From Muribaculaceae bacterium (lineage in GTDB: Bacteria; Bacteroidota; Bacteroidia; Bacteroidales; Muribaculaceae): DNA of 13,404 nt. The translations under genes were made by a program, and so were the position numbers. The notes under the pieces are model-generated. The model was not told where the DNA came from. It did not search any database and saw only the letters and a list, made by a program, of their open reading frames with translations. Below, piece after piece: positions 7,719-13,404 of this stretch. Position 1 is the stretch's first letter. Each line of letters starts with the position of its first letter. The DNA is taken from assembly GCA_016287065.1 (NCBI GenBank), contig JAEEVB010000044.1:1-13404 (forward strand). The letters run 5' to 3'.

Positions 7719-9194
7719 CTATTTCAACTTCCACTCAAAGCCGTCCTTGGTGTCTTTCACATCAAAGCCAGCCTCGTTCATCTTGTTGCGAATCAGGTCG
7801 CTCGTAGCCCAGTCCTTGTTGGCCTTGGCGGTCTTGCGAATCTCGAGCAACAGGTCCACTGCCTTCTTGTATGGCTCCACATCCACGCCTTCGCCGCCGG
7901 CGCTCTCGTCGCGCACACCCAGCACATCGAACAGGTAGGTCTGGAACACATCCTTGAGTTCGTCGAGGTCGGCCTGCGCAATGGTAGCGTTGCCGTCGTT
8001 CACCTGATTGATGGCGCGGCAAGCATCAAAGAGCGTAGCTATCACAATGGGCGTGTTCAGGTCGTCGTTCATCGCCTCGGCGCAGCGCTCACGGTAGTTG
8101 TCGAGTTTCACTGTGGTGGTGTCGCTCGCCTTCAATTCGTTCAGACGGTGCCAGCCGTCGAGCATGCGTTCATAGGCCTTCTCGGCAGCCTGCAAGGCAT
8201 CGTTCGAGAAGTCGACAGTGCCACGATAATGGGCCTGCAGAATGAAGAAGCGGATGGTCATGGGACCATAGGCCTGTGCCAGCCCCTCATGCTCACCCTT
8301 GAAGAACTGCTCCAGCGTGATGAAGTTGCCCAGCGACTTGCCCATCTTCTGACCATTGATGGTAATCATGTTGTTGTGCATCCAGTAGTGCACCATATCC
8401 TCGCCCTGACTGGCCACAGCCTGTGCTATCTCGCACTCGTGATGCGGGAAGATGAGGTCCATGCCGCCACCGTGAATGTCGAATTTCTTGCCCAAGTATT
8501 TGCGGCCCATGGCGGTGCACTCGCAGTGCCAGCCGGGGAAGCCATCGCTCCAAGGCGAGGGCCAGCGCATGATGTGCTCGGGCTGTGCCTTCTTCCACAG
8601 GGCAAAGTCGGCCTGATTGCGCTTCTCGCCCACTCCATCGAGGTCGCGACTTGCGTCCTTGGTGTCGTCGAGGTTGCGGCCCGACAAGATGCCGTAGCGG
8701 TAGTCGTTGTTATACTTCTCTACATCAAAGTACACGCTGCCGTTGCTCTCATAGGCATAGCCGCGCGCCAAGATTTCCTTCACAAGCTCCTCTTGCTCGA
8801 TAATGTGACCAGTAGCATGAGGCTCGATGCTGGGCGGCAACACATTGAGCATGGCCATAGCCTGGTGGTAGCGGTTGGTGTAATATTGTGCCACCTCCAT
8901 GGGTTCCAGCTGCTCGAGGCGTGCCTTCTTAGCTATCTTGTCCTCACCTTCGTCGGCATCATGTTCCAGATGACCCACATCGGTGATGTTGCGCACATAG
9001 CGCACCTTGTAACCCAAGTGTTTCAGGTAACGGAACAGCACATCGAAGGTGATTGACGGGCGGGCATGACCCAGATGCGGGTCGCCATAGACTGTGGGAC
9101 CGCACACATACATGCCCACAAAAGGCTCGTTCAGGGGCACAAACTGCTCCTTGCGGCGGCTCAGCGTGTTATAGATAAAAAGATTATGTTCCAT
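7719..9194 (-). CDS. cysS: Cysteinyl-tRNA synthetase
   Basis: A 491-aa class I aminoacyl-tRNA synthetase that charges tRNA-Cys in the cytoplasm; the length is normal. The HIGH-type motif is PHLGHAR (39-45). The zinc ligands expected from the E. coli enzyme are present: Cys31 (YVCGPTVYG), Cys226 (GWHCECTAMG), His251 and Glu255 (PHHECEIAQ). The second signature reads KMGKS (283-287) instead of the textbook KMSKS; both lysines are kept, so activity is expected. The C-terminal anticodon-binding region is complete (to about 491). It follows the DUF3467 gene by 59 nt and precedes the GT2 gene by 15 nt, so it sits inside the leftward transcription unit. No separate promoter matching the Bacteroidetes consensus was seen in the 59-nt gap, which holds a short tandem repeat. 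Confidence 0.97.
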   Translation of the reverse strand: MEHNLFIYNTLSRRKEQFVPLNEPFVGMYVCGPTVYGDPHLGHARPSITFDVLFRYLKHLGYKVRYVRNITDVGHLEHDADEGEDKIAKKARLEQLEPMEVAQYYTNRYHQAMAMLNVLPPSIEPHATGHIIEQEELVKEILARGYAYESNGSVYFDVEKYNNDYRYGILSGRNLDDTKDASRDLDGVGEKRNQADFALWKKAQPEHIMRWPSPWSDGFPGWHCECTAMGRKYLGKKFDIHGGGMDLIFPHHECEIAQAVASQGEDMVHYWMHNNMITINGQKMGKSLGNFITLEQFFKGEHEGLAQAYGPMTIRFFILQAHYRGTVDFSNDALQAAEKAYERMLDGWHRLNELKASDTTTVKLDNYRERCAEAMNDDLNTPIVIATLFDACRAINQVNDGNATIAQADLDELKDVFQTYLFDVLGVRDESAGGEGVDVEPYKKAVDLLLEIRKTAKANKDWATSDLIRNKMNEAGFDVKDTKDGFEWKLK

Positions 9195-9216
9195 ATTTTT
9201 TAATTAATGCATAATT

Positions 9217-9237
9217 CACAATGCACAATGCACAATT
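9217..9237. repeat. Three tandem 7-bp units before cysS
   Basis: CACAATG, CACAATG and CACAATT follow each other directly in the gap between the DUF3467 and cysS genes. Similar A/T-rich heptamer strings are, from general experience, common in Bacteroidales intergenic DNA; no function is evident. Confidence 0.6.
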
Positions 9238-9253
9238 AAGCTGCGCTGTGCCT

Positions 9254-9583
9254 TTAGGCTTGGCCTTTGGGCAGCGGGAAGTCCATAATGCCGTCGTTCA
9301 CAGGCTGACGGTTGCCGGTGCGTTGCACGATTTCGCCAAAGTTGCTCTCATACTTCTGAATGTTCTGCTGCAAGGCAATCATCAGCTGCTTGGCATTCTC
9401 GGGAGTCATGATAATGCGGCTCTGCACGCGGGCCTTAGGGGTGTTGGGGGCCATCAGAATCATATCCAGGAAAAAGTCGTTGGGGCCGTGAGTAATCACT
9501 GCCAAGTTAGCATACTTGCCCTGCATCTCTTCGTTAGGCACTTCTATTTGAATCTGTTTCTGGTTGTTTTTGTTTTCGTTCAT
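9254..9583 (-). CDS. DUF3467 domain protein
   Basis: A small 109-aa soluble protein matching the DUF3467 family (PF11950), which is widespread in Bacteroidetes and has no established function. Visible family features are the beta-rich core GKYANLAVITHGPNDFFLDM (about 22-41) and SRIIMTPENAKQLMIALQQNI (about 55-75), which includes the predicted helix. The first ten or so residues are polar and low in complexity (MNENKNNQKQ). No signal peptide or membrane segment is seen, so it is cytoplasmic. It starts 35 nt after the NigD-like gene and ends 59 nt before cysS. The A-rich stretch before the ATG is typical of translation starts in this phylum. In other Bacteroidales this family is often found near transcription or translation genes, which fits the cysS neighbour; I can say no more about its role. 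Confidence 0.88.
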   Translation of the reverse strand: MNENKNNQKQIQIEVPNEEMQGKYANLAVITHGPNDFFLDMILMAPNTPKARVQSRIIMTPENAKQLMIALQQNIQKYESNFGEIVQRTGNRQPVNDGIMDFPLPKGQA

Positions 9584-9618
9584 CGTTGTAGAATTTTATT
9601 TTATTTGTTAATAATCAG

Positions 9619-10299
9619 TTATTTGCTAAAGTCATAATAAGTTCTGTCGGGATAGGTCTCATCGTTCACATGCACCCGCAGGGTCTTGCACGACTCCAGA
9701 TGCCACACCTGTCCCACATAGAACGAGGCGTAACAACTGCGCCAGAAGTAGGTGGCAGGGGCACCCAGCAGGTCGTGCACCAGGTAACAGTGCACCGTGT
9801 CGGCATGATGCGTTTCCTTGTCAATCATCAGGTAGAGCTGACGCTGCTTGCCGGTATATTCCAGTTCGCATCGCAAATTGATGTAATTGCCGGTGCGCCA
9901 CAGGCTCTTGAGTCTGATGGGATGCATGGCGTAGTCCTCGAGTGGGTGCGTATTGTAGCGCAACGAGTCACTCGCCACGCCGGCACTATAATTGTTCACC
10001 GTCACGCGCCAGTTGCTGGGGCTCAACCGTTCCTGCACCTTGTAGTTGAGCAGCACTCGGCGACCCACTTTCAGGTCGTCTTGCTTGTCAAGGTTACTGT
10101 GCAGCGTCACGACGGTAGAGTCGTTCTGCCCCAGATACTCGAAGGTGGCCCCCTCTGCCTCCTGACCTGTGTAGGTCACCAGGTCGTAGCGAAAGTCGGT
10201 GTACACATCGGTGCCATCGTTATCGTCCTGGCACGAGATGGCAACCATTGCCACCACTGCCAGCATACATGCCATGCTATGTTTCAAGTATCGTTTCAT
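9619..10299 (-). CDS. NigD-like outer-surface lipoprotein
   Basis: A 226-aa lipoprotein with a signal peptide ending in the lipobox VAISC; the lipidated residue is Cys23, followed by an acidic stretch QDDNDGTD, which is typical of surface-exposed Bacteroidetes lipoproteins. The remainder fits the NigD-like family: an N-terminal OB-like domain (about 30-110) and a C-terminal beta-sandwich (about 120-226). Function is unknown. The ATG shares its A with the TGA of the ABC ATPase gene (TGATG); a GTG one codon earlier (10302) gives a 4-nt overlap and is an alternative start. Either way, translation of the two genes looks coupled. This suggests that the lipoprotein and the ATPase serve a common process, such as lipoprotein or envelope transport, although such a link is inference. 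It ends 35 nt before the DUF3467 gene. Confidence 0.85.
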   Translation of the reverse strand: MKRYLKHSMACMLAVVAMVAISCQDDNDGTDVYTDFRYDLVTYTGQEAEGATFEYLGQNDSTVVTLHSNLDKQDDLKVGRRVLLNYKVQERLSPSNWRVTVNNYSAGVASDSLRYNTHPLEDYAMHPIRLKSLWRTGNYINLRCELEYTGKQRQLYLMIDKETHHADTVHCYLVHDLLGAPATYFWRSCYASFYVGQVWHLESCKTLRVHVNDETYPDRTYYDFSK

Positions 10300-10979
10300 C
10301 ACTCCACGGGTTCAATCACTTCATCGGGTTTCTCAATCACTCCGTCGCGCATGTGCAGCACGCGGTCGCACTGGGCGGCAAGGCCCTGATCGTGAGTCAC
10401 GATCACAAAGGTCTGGCCAAACTCGTCGCGCAACCTGAAGAAAAGCTGGTGCAGTTCCTGCTTGTTCTGGCTATCAAGACTGCCGCTCGGCTCGTCGGCA
10501 AGTATCACCTGCGGCCGATTCACCAGCGCACGCGCCACCGCCACACGCTGACGTTCGCCACCCGACAGCTGGGCAGGCTTGTGGTCCATTCGCTCGCTCA
10601 GGTTCATGAAGGCAAGCAGTTCCTTGGCACGGGCATAGGCATCTTCGCGTTTCTCGCCCCCTATCAGGGCAGGTATTGCCACATTCTCGAGCGATGTGAA
10701 CTCGGGCAGCAGCTGGTGAAACTGAAACACGAAACCGATGTTGCGGTTGCGGAAATGTGCCATCTCCTTATCCTTGAGTCTGAGTACATCCACGCCATCA
10801 TAGAGCACGCGGCCGTCGTCGGGCTTGTCGAGTGTGCCCACAATTTGCAGCAGCGTGGTCTTGCCGGCACCGCTGGGACCCACAATGCCCACAATCTCGC
10901 CTTGCCCGATGCGCAGGCTCACTCCCCGCAGCACCTCGAGCGTGCCGAAACGCTTCACGATATTTTCAACTTCTATCAT
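10299..10979 (-). CDS. LolD-like ABC transporter ATP-binding protein
   Basis: A 226-aa ATPase subunit of the MacB/LolD type. It has Walker A GPSGAGKTT (34-42), a Q-loop near 86-89 (FQFHQLLPEF follows), the signature LSGGERQRVAVARAL (138-152), Walker B VILADEP (158-164) with the D-loop SGSLD, and the H-loop His196 (IVTHD). The frame is open for 40 more codons upstream, but the ATG at 10979 starts right at the conserved MIEVENIVK beginning and lies correctly behind a promoter box at 11000-11007, so I choose it. LolD proteins pair with a MacB/LolCE-type permease in lipoprotein release or efflux; no permease is encoded nearby, so the partner must lie elsewhere. The stop overlaps the start of the NigD-like lipoprotein gene, consistent with an envelope role. 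Confidence 0.93.
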   Translation of the reverse strand: MIEVENIVKRFGTLEVLRGVSLRIGQGEIVGIVGPSGAGKTTLLQIVGTLDKPDDGRVLYDGVDVLRLKDKEMAHFRNRNIGFVFQFHQLLPEFTSLENVAIPALIGGEKREDAYARAKELLAFMNLSERMDHKPAQLSGGERQRVAVARALVNRPQVILADEPSGSLDSQNKQELHQLFFRLRDEFGQTFVIVTHDQGLAAQCDRVLHMRDGVIEKPDEVIEPVE

Positions 10980-10999
10980 GCATTTCTCGTTAAAACTTA

Positions 11000-11007
11000 C
11001 AAAGGTA
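11000..11007 (-). promoter_or_regulatory. -7 box of the ABC ATPase operon
   Basis: On the minus strand TACCTTTG matches TAnnTTTG and ends 20 nt before the chosen ATG. The nearest TTG-type upstream element is about 23 nt away, slightly long. It probably drives the run from the ABC gene through the GT2 gene. Confidence 0.6.
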
Positions 11008-11282
11008 CACAAAAAATGCGATTTCCCCATCAAGTGTAGCAAGAAATCAAAAAACAGAGGCGCGCAACATCTTTGTGCAGAGTCAACAAGCAAGTGCAAA
11101 ATTAATTGAAACGCACAGCCACCATCCCCCTAATTTTGGCACCCCAATTGTGCCATTTTCCCACCCATCCAATTCCAATTGATCGATTCAATAATCCACC
11201 AAAAAAACATTCCAACCTCAAAGCGTTCATTATTCTGTTAATTACATAGAACCCAAATGAATACAAGAATATAAGCATCAAA

Positions 11283-11329
11283 AAAAATCAGCCGTTTTCA
11301 AAAAAAAATCGCGAAAATGGCTGATTTTT
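11283..11329. terminator. Long stem-loop, possible bidirectional terminator
   Basis: Arms 11283-11299 and 11313-11329 pair over 17 bp with one G-T wobble around a 13-nt A-rich loop. The stem ends are A/T tracts, so both strands have a T run at the 3' side. No gene ends next to it, so the transcript it serves is unclear. Confidence 0.5.
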
Positions 11330-11468
11330 CACAAGATTCAATGATTATTTGCACCATTGCATAATAAACAAACTCCTACATGTTAACAATTTACATGCTG
11401 TTCAACCATGAAAAGCCATAGTATAGAGGAACAACATATTAATATGCTCCACCAAAAAATGCAAGGTC

Positions 11469-11528
11469 AAAGTTGCAACTTTTGCCCAAAAGTGTAGTTT
11501 CAACATTGCACTTTTGTTACCAAAAAGT
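11469..11528. repeat. Cluster of palindromic motifs
   Basis: A perfect 14-bp palindrome (11469-11482) is followed by alternating copies of ACTTTTG (11478-11484, 11510-11516) and CAAAAGT-like motifs (11487-11493, 11521-11528, the last with one extra A). They can form alternative, mutually exclusive hairpins or serve as operator half-sites. Confidence 0.5.
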
Positions 11529-11549
11529 CATTCTCGTGTGGGATTCTTG

Positions 11550-11669
11550 AGTTTTTATTGTAAATTTGCGTAACAATTCATTAATGACACGCGCATGAAC
11601 TATCGACTCACAGCACCCCAACGCTGCAATGCGCCATTGCATTGCCTGCGTCGAAAAGCATCAGCAACC
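11550..11669 (+). repeat. Direct repeat, left copy (decayed aroA promoter and 5' end)
   Basis: It aligns with 12992-13109. The first 24 nt, including the -7 box TAAATTTG, are identical. So is a 34-nt block running from 4 nt before the ATG through codon 10. From the ATG on, about 68 of 76 positions agree, with one single-base deletion in this copy. The spacer between -7 box and ATG differs by small indels. Confidence 0.88.
11561..11568 (+). promoter_or_regulatory. -7 box in the aroA relic
   Basis: TAAATTTG is identical in sequence and immediate surroundings to the -7 box of the real aroA gene. No good TTTG lies at the expected upstream distance in either copy. If active it would start a short rightward transcript near 11575. 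Confidence 0.45.
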
Positions 11670-11690
11670 TCACCGAGTAAGCACTCTTGA
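11595..11690 (+). pseudogene. Truncated, frameshifted aroA 5' remnant
   Basis: From the ATG the first ten codons are identical to the real aroA downstream (MNYRLTAPQR). A one-base deletion near 11629 then shifts the frame, so the conserved LPASKSISNR segment is lost in translation although still recognisable in DNA up to 11669. What remains is an ORF of 31 codons ending with TGA at 11688-11690, followed 16 nt later by a hairpin. The natural reading is a dead copy of the aroA start. It could still give a short transcript whose 5' end closely mimics aroA mRNA. Confidence 0.8.
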
Positions 11691-11706
11691 TAAAAAAGAC
11701 AGTAAA

Positions 11707-11738
11707 AAGAGGGGAGTCATCTGTGTGACTTCCCTCTT
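11707..11738 (-). terminator. Terminator of the secreted dockerin-protein gene
   Basis: Arms 11707-11719 and 11726-11738 pair over 13 bp with one G-T wobble and a 6-nt loop. On the minus strand it lies 22 nt after the stop codon and is followed by a T run, then a second T run. On the plus strand it could also stop read-through from the aroA relic. Confidence 0.78.
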
Positions 11739-11760
11739 CATTTACATTTGTTCTTGCTAC

Positions 11761-12774
11761 TTAGATTACTCCCAGGATGCGGTTGATGAGGGCGGTGACG
11801 TCTGAAACGTTCACCTTGCCGTCGTGGTTCACATCGTAGCGGTCGAACTGCTCCTCAGCCTTCTTGGAGAAGTTAAACTTCATGGCATCGCTGTTGCGGC
11901 CGAAGATGTAATAGTCACCCTCGTCGTCAATCAGCTGGAACATGATCTCGAGCACATAGGTCTTGCCTTCAGTCAGGTTGCTGGTGTCGATTTCCACATA
12001 GGCATGGTCATTCCAGAAGTGCTTGTGGTACTTGTCACCCACATCCTCCTGACTGGCATACTGAATGCCGTTCCAGTTGCTGTCAGAGCCCTGCTCATAG
12101 ACCTTGTACTGCACCGAAACGTCTTCCAGTTTCACGCCGCTCTCGCGCACTACCTGCAGCGAGAAGCCATCGATGCGCAGGCTGGAGAGTTCTCCAGGCT
12201 GGTCCCACGGGTCGCGACTATTCTCGTCGGGGAAGGTGTACTGCAAGGTGTTGTTGTTGTCAAGAGTCAGGGTCAGAGAGGCTTCGGTGAATTGCACTGG
12301 CTGGTTACCCGAGCCTTCGGCCTTGGTGAACTTCACCTTGTAGTTCTGTCCGCCATTGTTGTAGTAGAACGACTGGCCCGACTTGTCGGTTCCCTCAAAG
12401 TAGAATTCAAGGACGAAAGTCTTGCCGGCAAATTCGCCTTCGATAATGTCGAAATTGAGCCCCGAAACGCCCCACACGCTACCGCCGCCGTTGCCAGCGG
12501 GAATGTCGCGCCACTCGTTGGGCGACTGACCATCTTTGTACATAGTGCCCACCATCTTCACGCTCTCGGCTGTGCCACTAACAGTGGTCTGGAATCCGTC
12601 GAGCACAAAGCTCTCCATGGGTTCTTCGAGCACAACCATGTCCATGCCCGAGGCGGGCAGGTTCTCGGTGTGATCGCCCAGGGTAATGCTGGCAGCCGTG
12701 AAGCTTGCCGAAGCTGCCCATGCACTGGCAAAGCCAATCAGGGCAAAAGTAAGTAGTAATTGAATCTTTTTCAT
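11761..12774 (-). CDS. Secreted two-domain beta protein with a single C-terminal dockerin-like repeat
   Basis: A 337-aa exported protein of unrecognised function. Residues 1-22 form a Sec signal peptide (MKKIQLLLTFALIGFASAW, cleavage probably near ASA). The mature part holds two related beta-rich domains, about 24-153 and about 160-305. Both begin with a FTxAS(I/L)TL motif, contain a (L/I)DGF segment, then W-rich loops, then KTFVLEFYF or KTYVLEIMF, and close with a KVKF/KFNFSK strand, which points to internal duplication. Residues about 312-337 are one dockerin-like calcium loop (DVNHDGKVNVSDV plus helix) ending ILGVI, nearly identical to the end of the C10 protein in this window; true dockerins have two such repeats. 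It stands alone on the minus strand between an aroA relic and the real aroA, with its own promoter box and terminator. A binding or structural surface protein is plausible. Confidence 0.85.
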   Translation of the reverse strand: MKKIQLLLTFALIGFASAWAASASFTAASITLGDHTENLPASGMDMVVLEEPMESFVLDGFQTTVSGTAESVKMVGTMYKDGQSPNEWRDIPAGNGGGSVWGVSGLNFDIIEGEFAGKTFVLEFYFEGTDKSGQSFYYNNGGQNYKVKFTKAEGSGNQPVQFTEASLTLTLDNNNTLQYTFPDENSRDPWDQPGELSSLRIDGFSLQVVRESGVKLEDVSVQYKVYEQGSDSNWNGIQYASQEDVGDKYHKHFWNDHAYVEIDTSNLTEGKTYVLEIMFQLIDDEGDYYIFGRNSDAMKFNFSKKAEEQFDRYDVNHDGKVNVSDVTALINRILGVI

Positions 12775-12856
12775 AAAAGTGAGAATTAATGAAAATATTG
12801 TTTGGTATTTATGATATCGCTTGATGAAACTACTGATATTAGTTGTATTATTACAC

Positions 12857-12875
12857 TATAACTTACAAAGTTATA
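12857..12875 (-). promoter_or_regulatory. -7 box embedded in a palindrome, upstream of the secreted dockerin protein
   Basis: On the minus strand TAACTTTG (12873-12866) fits TAnnTTTG. It lies within an inverted repeat of two 8-nt arms (TATAACTT and AAGTTATA) separated by 3 nt, which could be an operator. The leader would be about 85 nt. No clear TTTG element is present upstream. Confidence 0.45.
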
Positions 12876-12906
12876 ATAATTTGATTGGAAATGCACTAAA
12901 TGCATT

Positions 12907-12920
12907 AATGATTAATCATT
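12907..12920. repeat. Perfect 14-bp palindrome
   Basis: AATGATTAATCATT is self-complementary and lies between the divergent dockerin-protein and aroA promoters. It may be a regulator binding site, or chance in AT-rich DNA. Confidence 0.4.
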
Positions 12921-12991
12921 TTTAACAGATTCCCCTGTCGAACAGCATGTCTAATAACACCATTTTTTTAGCAGTTTCTACTATTAATTAA

Positions 12992-13109
12992 AGTTTTTAT
13001 TGTAAATTTGCGTAAACAATGTTTTATAAGCGCATGAACTATCGACTCACAGCACCCCAACGCAGCATCTGCACCATTGCACTGCCTGCATCCAAGAGCA
13101 TCAGCAACC
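12992..13109 (+). repeat. Direct repeat, right copy (intact aroA promoter and 5' end)
   Basis: Partner of 11550-11669. This copy reads into a full-length open aroA frame, so it is the functional one. Homology stops abruptly after the codons for the SISN segment. Confidence 0.88.
13003..13010 (+). promoter_or_regulatory. -7 box of aroA
   Basis: TAAATTTG fits TAnnTTTG and ends 23 nt before the aroA ATG, giving a leader of about 17 nt. The upstream TTTG element is not evident. Confidence 0.5.
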
Positions 13110-13404
13110 GGCTGCTGCTCATCAGGGCACTGTGTGCCAAACAGTTCCGCATCTTCAACCTTGCCCAGTGTGATGACACTGCCACCATGCAACAAGCGCT
13201 CACTGACGACAGCGACACCATCGATGTGGGTGCCGCCGGCACAGCCATGCGCTTTCTCACCGCCTACTTCGCCACCCGGCAGAACCGCACAGTCACACTT
13301 TGTGGCGACAATCGCATGCACCACCGCCCCATCGCCCCACTGGTCGATGCCTTGCGGCAACTCGGGGCCGACAGTCAATATGCTGGAGAAGAAGGCTGTC
13401 CTCC
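13034..13404 (+). CDS. aroA: 3-phosphoshikimate 1-carboxyvinyltransferase (EPSP synthase), 3'-truncated by the window
   Basis: The first 123 codons of an open frame that runs off the window. The enzyme joins shikimate 3-phosphate and phosphoenolpyruvate in the sixth step of the shikimate pathway, in the cytoplasm. Conserved features are LPASKSISNRLLL (about 17-29; Lys21, Ser22 and Arg26 correspond to the substrate-binding PGSKSxSNR of the E. coli enzyme), VGAAGTAMRFLTAY (about 65-78, the PEP-binding NAGTAMR-like motif), and NRMHHRPIAPLVDALRQLGA (about 93-112). The start is set by similarity and by the promoter box just upstream. The 5' end, with promoter, is duplicated 1.44 kb upstream as a decayed remnant, with the secreted dockerin protein in between. 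No damage is seen in this copy. Confidence 0.95.
   Translation, partial: MNYRLTAPQRSICTIALPASKSISNRLLLIRALCAKQFRIFNLAQCDDTATMQQALTDDSDTIDVGAAGTAMRFLTAYFATRQNRTVTLCGDNRMHHRPIAPLVDALRQLGADSQYAGEEGCP

Larger units (their letters stand above)
11008..11549. other. Long intergenic region without a recognised gene
   Basis: I found no convincing coding sequence or RNA gene here. It is AT-rich and holds several structures: a short GGCAC/GTGCC hairpin (11138-11154), a 17-bp stem-loop (11283-11329), a 12-bp palindrome (11435-11446), and a cluster of palindromic motifs (11469-11528) just before the aroA relic. Confidence 0.55.

Noticed and set aside
8148..9056. A 302-codon plus-strand open frame opposite cysS
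   Set aside because: It is the antisense shadow of a conserved housekeeping gene, low in complexity with no recognisable domain or promoter.
9195..9253. An RNA regulatory element (T-box-like) before cysS
   Set aside because: The 59-nt gap is too short and shows only heptamer repeats; T-boxes are not expected in this phylum.
10980..11099. A 40-residue N-terminal extension of the ABC ATPase
   Set aside because: The open frame extends upstream, but the extension would cross the predicted promoter box, is unlike the family, and the ATG at 10979 matches the usual LolD start.
11824..12756. A 310-codon plus-strand open frame opposite the dockerin-protein gene
   Set aside because: The minus-strand frame has a signal peptide, dockerin motif, promoter box and terminator; the plus-strand frame has none and is a shadow.
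11550..13109. A conventional transposon or integron cassette around the dockerin-protein gene
   Set aside because: There is no transposase, integrase, terminal inverted repeat or short target duplication; the flanking repeat is about 120 bp of aroA sequence, so a standard mobile element is not supported.
12968..13378. A 136-codon minus-strand open frame at the right edge
   Set aside because: It lies antisense to aroA, whose frame shows clear EPSP synthase motifs.

Overview
The window looks like chromosomal DNA from a Bacteroidales bacterium, probably a gut Muribaculaceae or Prevotella-like lineage (inference). The evidence is a DUF3467 protein, a NigD-like lipoprotein, a C10-family secreted protein, dockerin-like C-terminal tails, a membrane-bound LytS/LytTR sensor pair, and promoters of the Bacteroidetes type (TTTG-N19-21-TAnnTTTG) with no strong Shine-Dalgarno sequences. 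No tRNA, rRNA, CRISPR array, insertion sequence or phage gene was recognised.

Layout. (1) 2-2026, plus strand: the 3' part of a secreted C10 (streptopain-like) protein with two C-terminal dockerin repeats. Both catalytic-dyad positions appear substituted (Cys to Ser, His to Glu), so it looks like a pseudopeptidase. (2) 2335-4093, plus strand: an overlapping LytS-type histidine kinase and LytTR response regulator behind a textbook Bacteroidetes promoter. (3) 6456-4105, minus strand: an MBOAT O-acyltransferase and an SGNH-like partner, a likely envelope-glycan acylation pair. (4) 6457-6728: a promoter and an intrinsic terminator, both on the minus strand, that together could give a small RNA or an attenuated leader for the acyltransferase pair. 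(5) 10979-6729, minus strand: a run of five genes, namely LolD-like ABC ATPase, NigD-like lipoprotein, DUF3467 protein, cysteinyl-tRNA synthetase (cysS) and a GT2 glycosyltransferase, with overlaps or short gaps. (6) 10980-11760: a long intergenic region with several hairpins. It ends in a decayed copy of the aroA promoter and 5' end. (7) 12774-11761, minus strand: a secreted protein of two related beta domains and a single dockerin-like repeat ending exactly like the C10 protein. (8) 13034 to the end, plus strand: the intact 5' part of aroA, running off the window.

The two strongest observations are these. First, a direct repeat of about 120 bp (11550-11669 and 12992-13109) carries the aroA promoter, start codon and first codons. 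It brackets the secreted dockerin-protein gene, so that gene lies between a frameshifted aroA relic and the real aroA. Second, the C10 protein appears to have lost both catalytic residues while keeping the fold motifs and the dockerin tail. The two dockerin-tailed proteins suggest a shared surface or assembly mechanism, but no cohesin or dedicated sorting machinery lies in the window. I see no defence system or other obviously new multi-gene machine.
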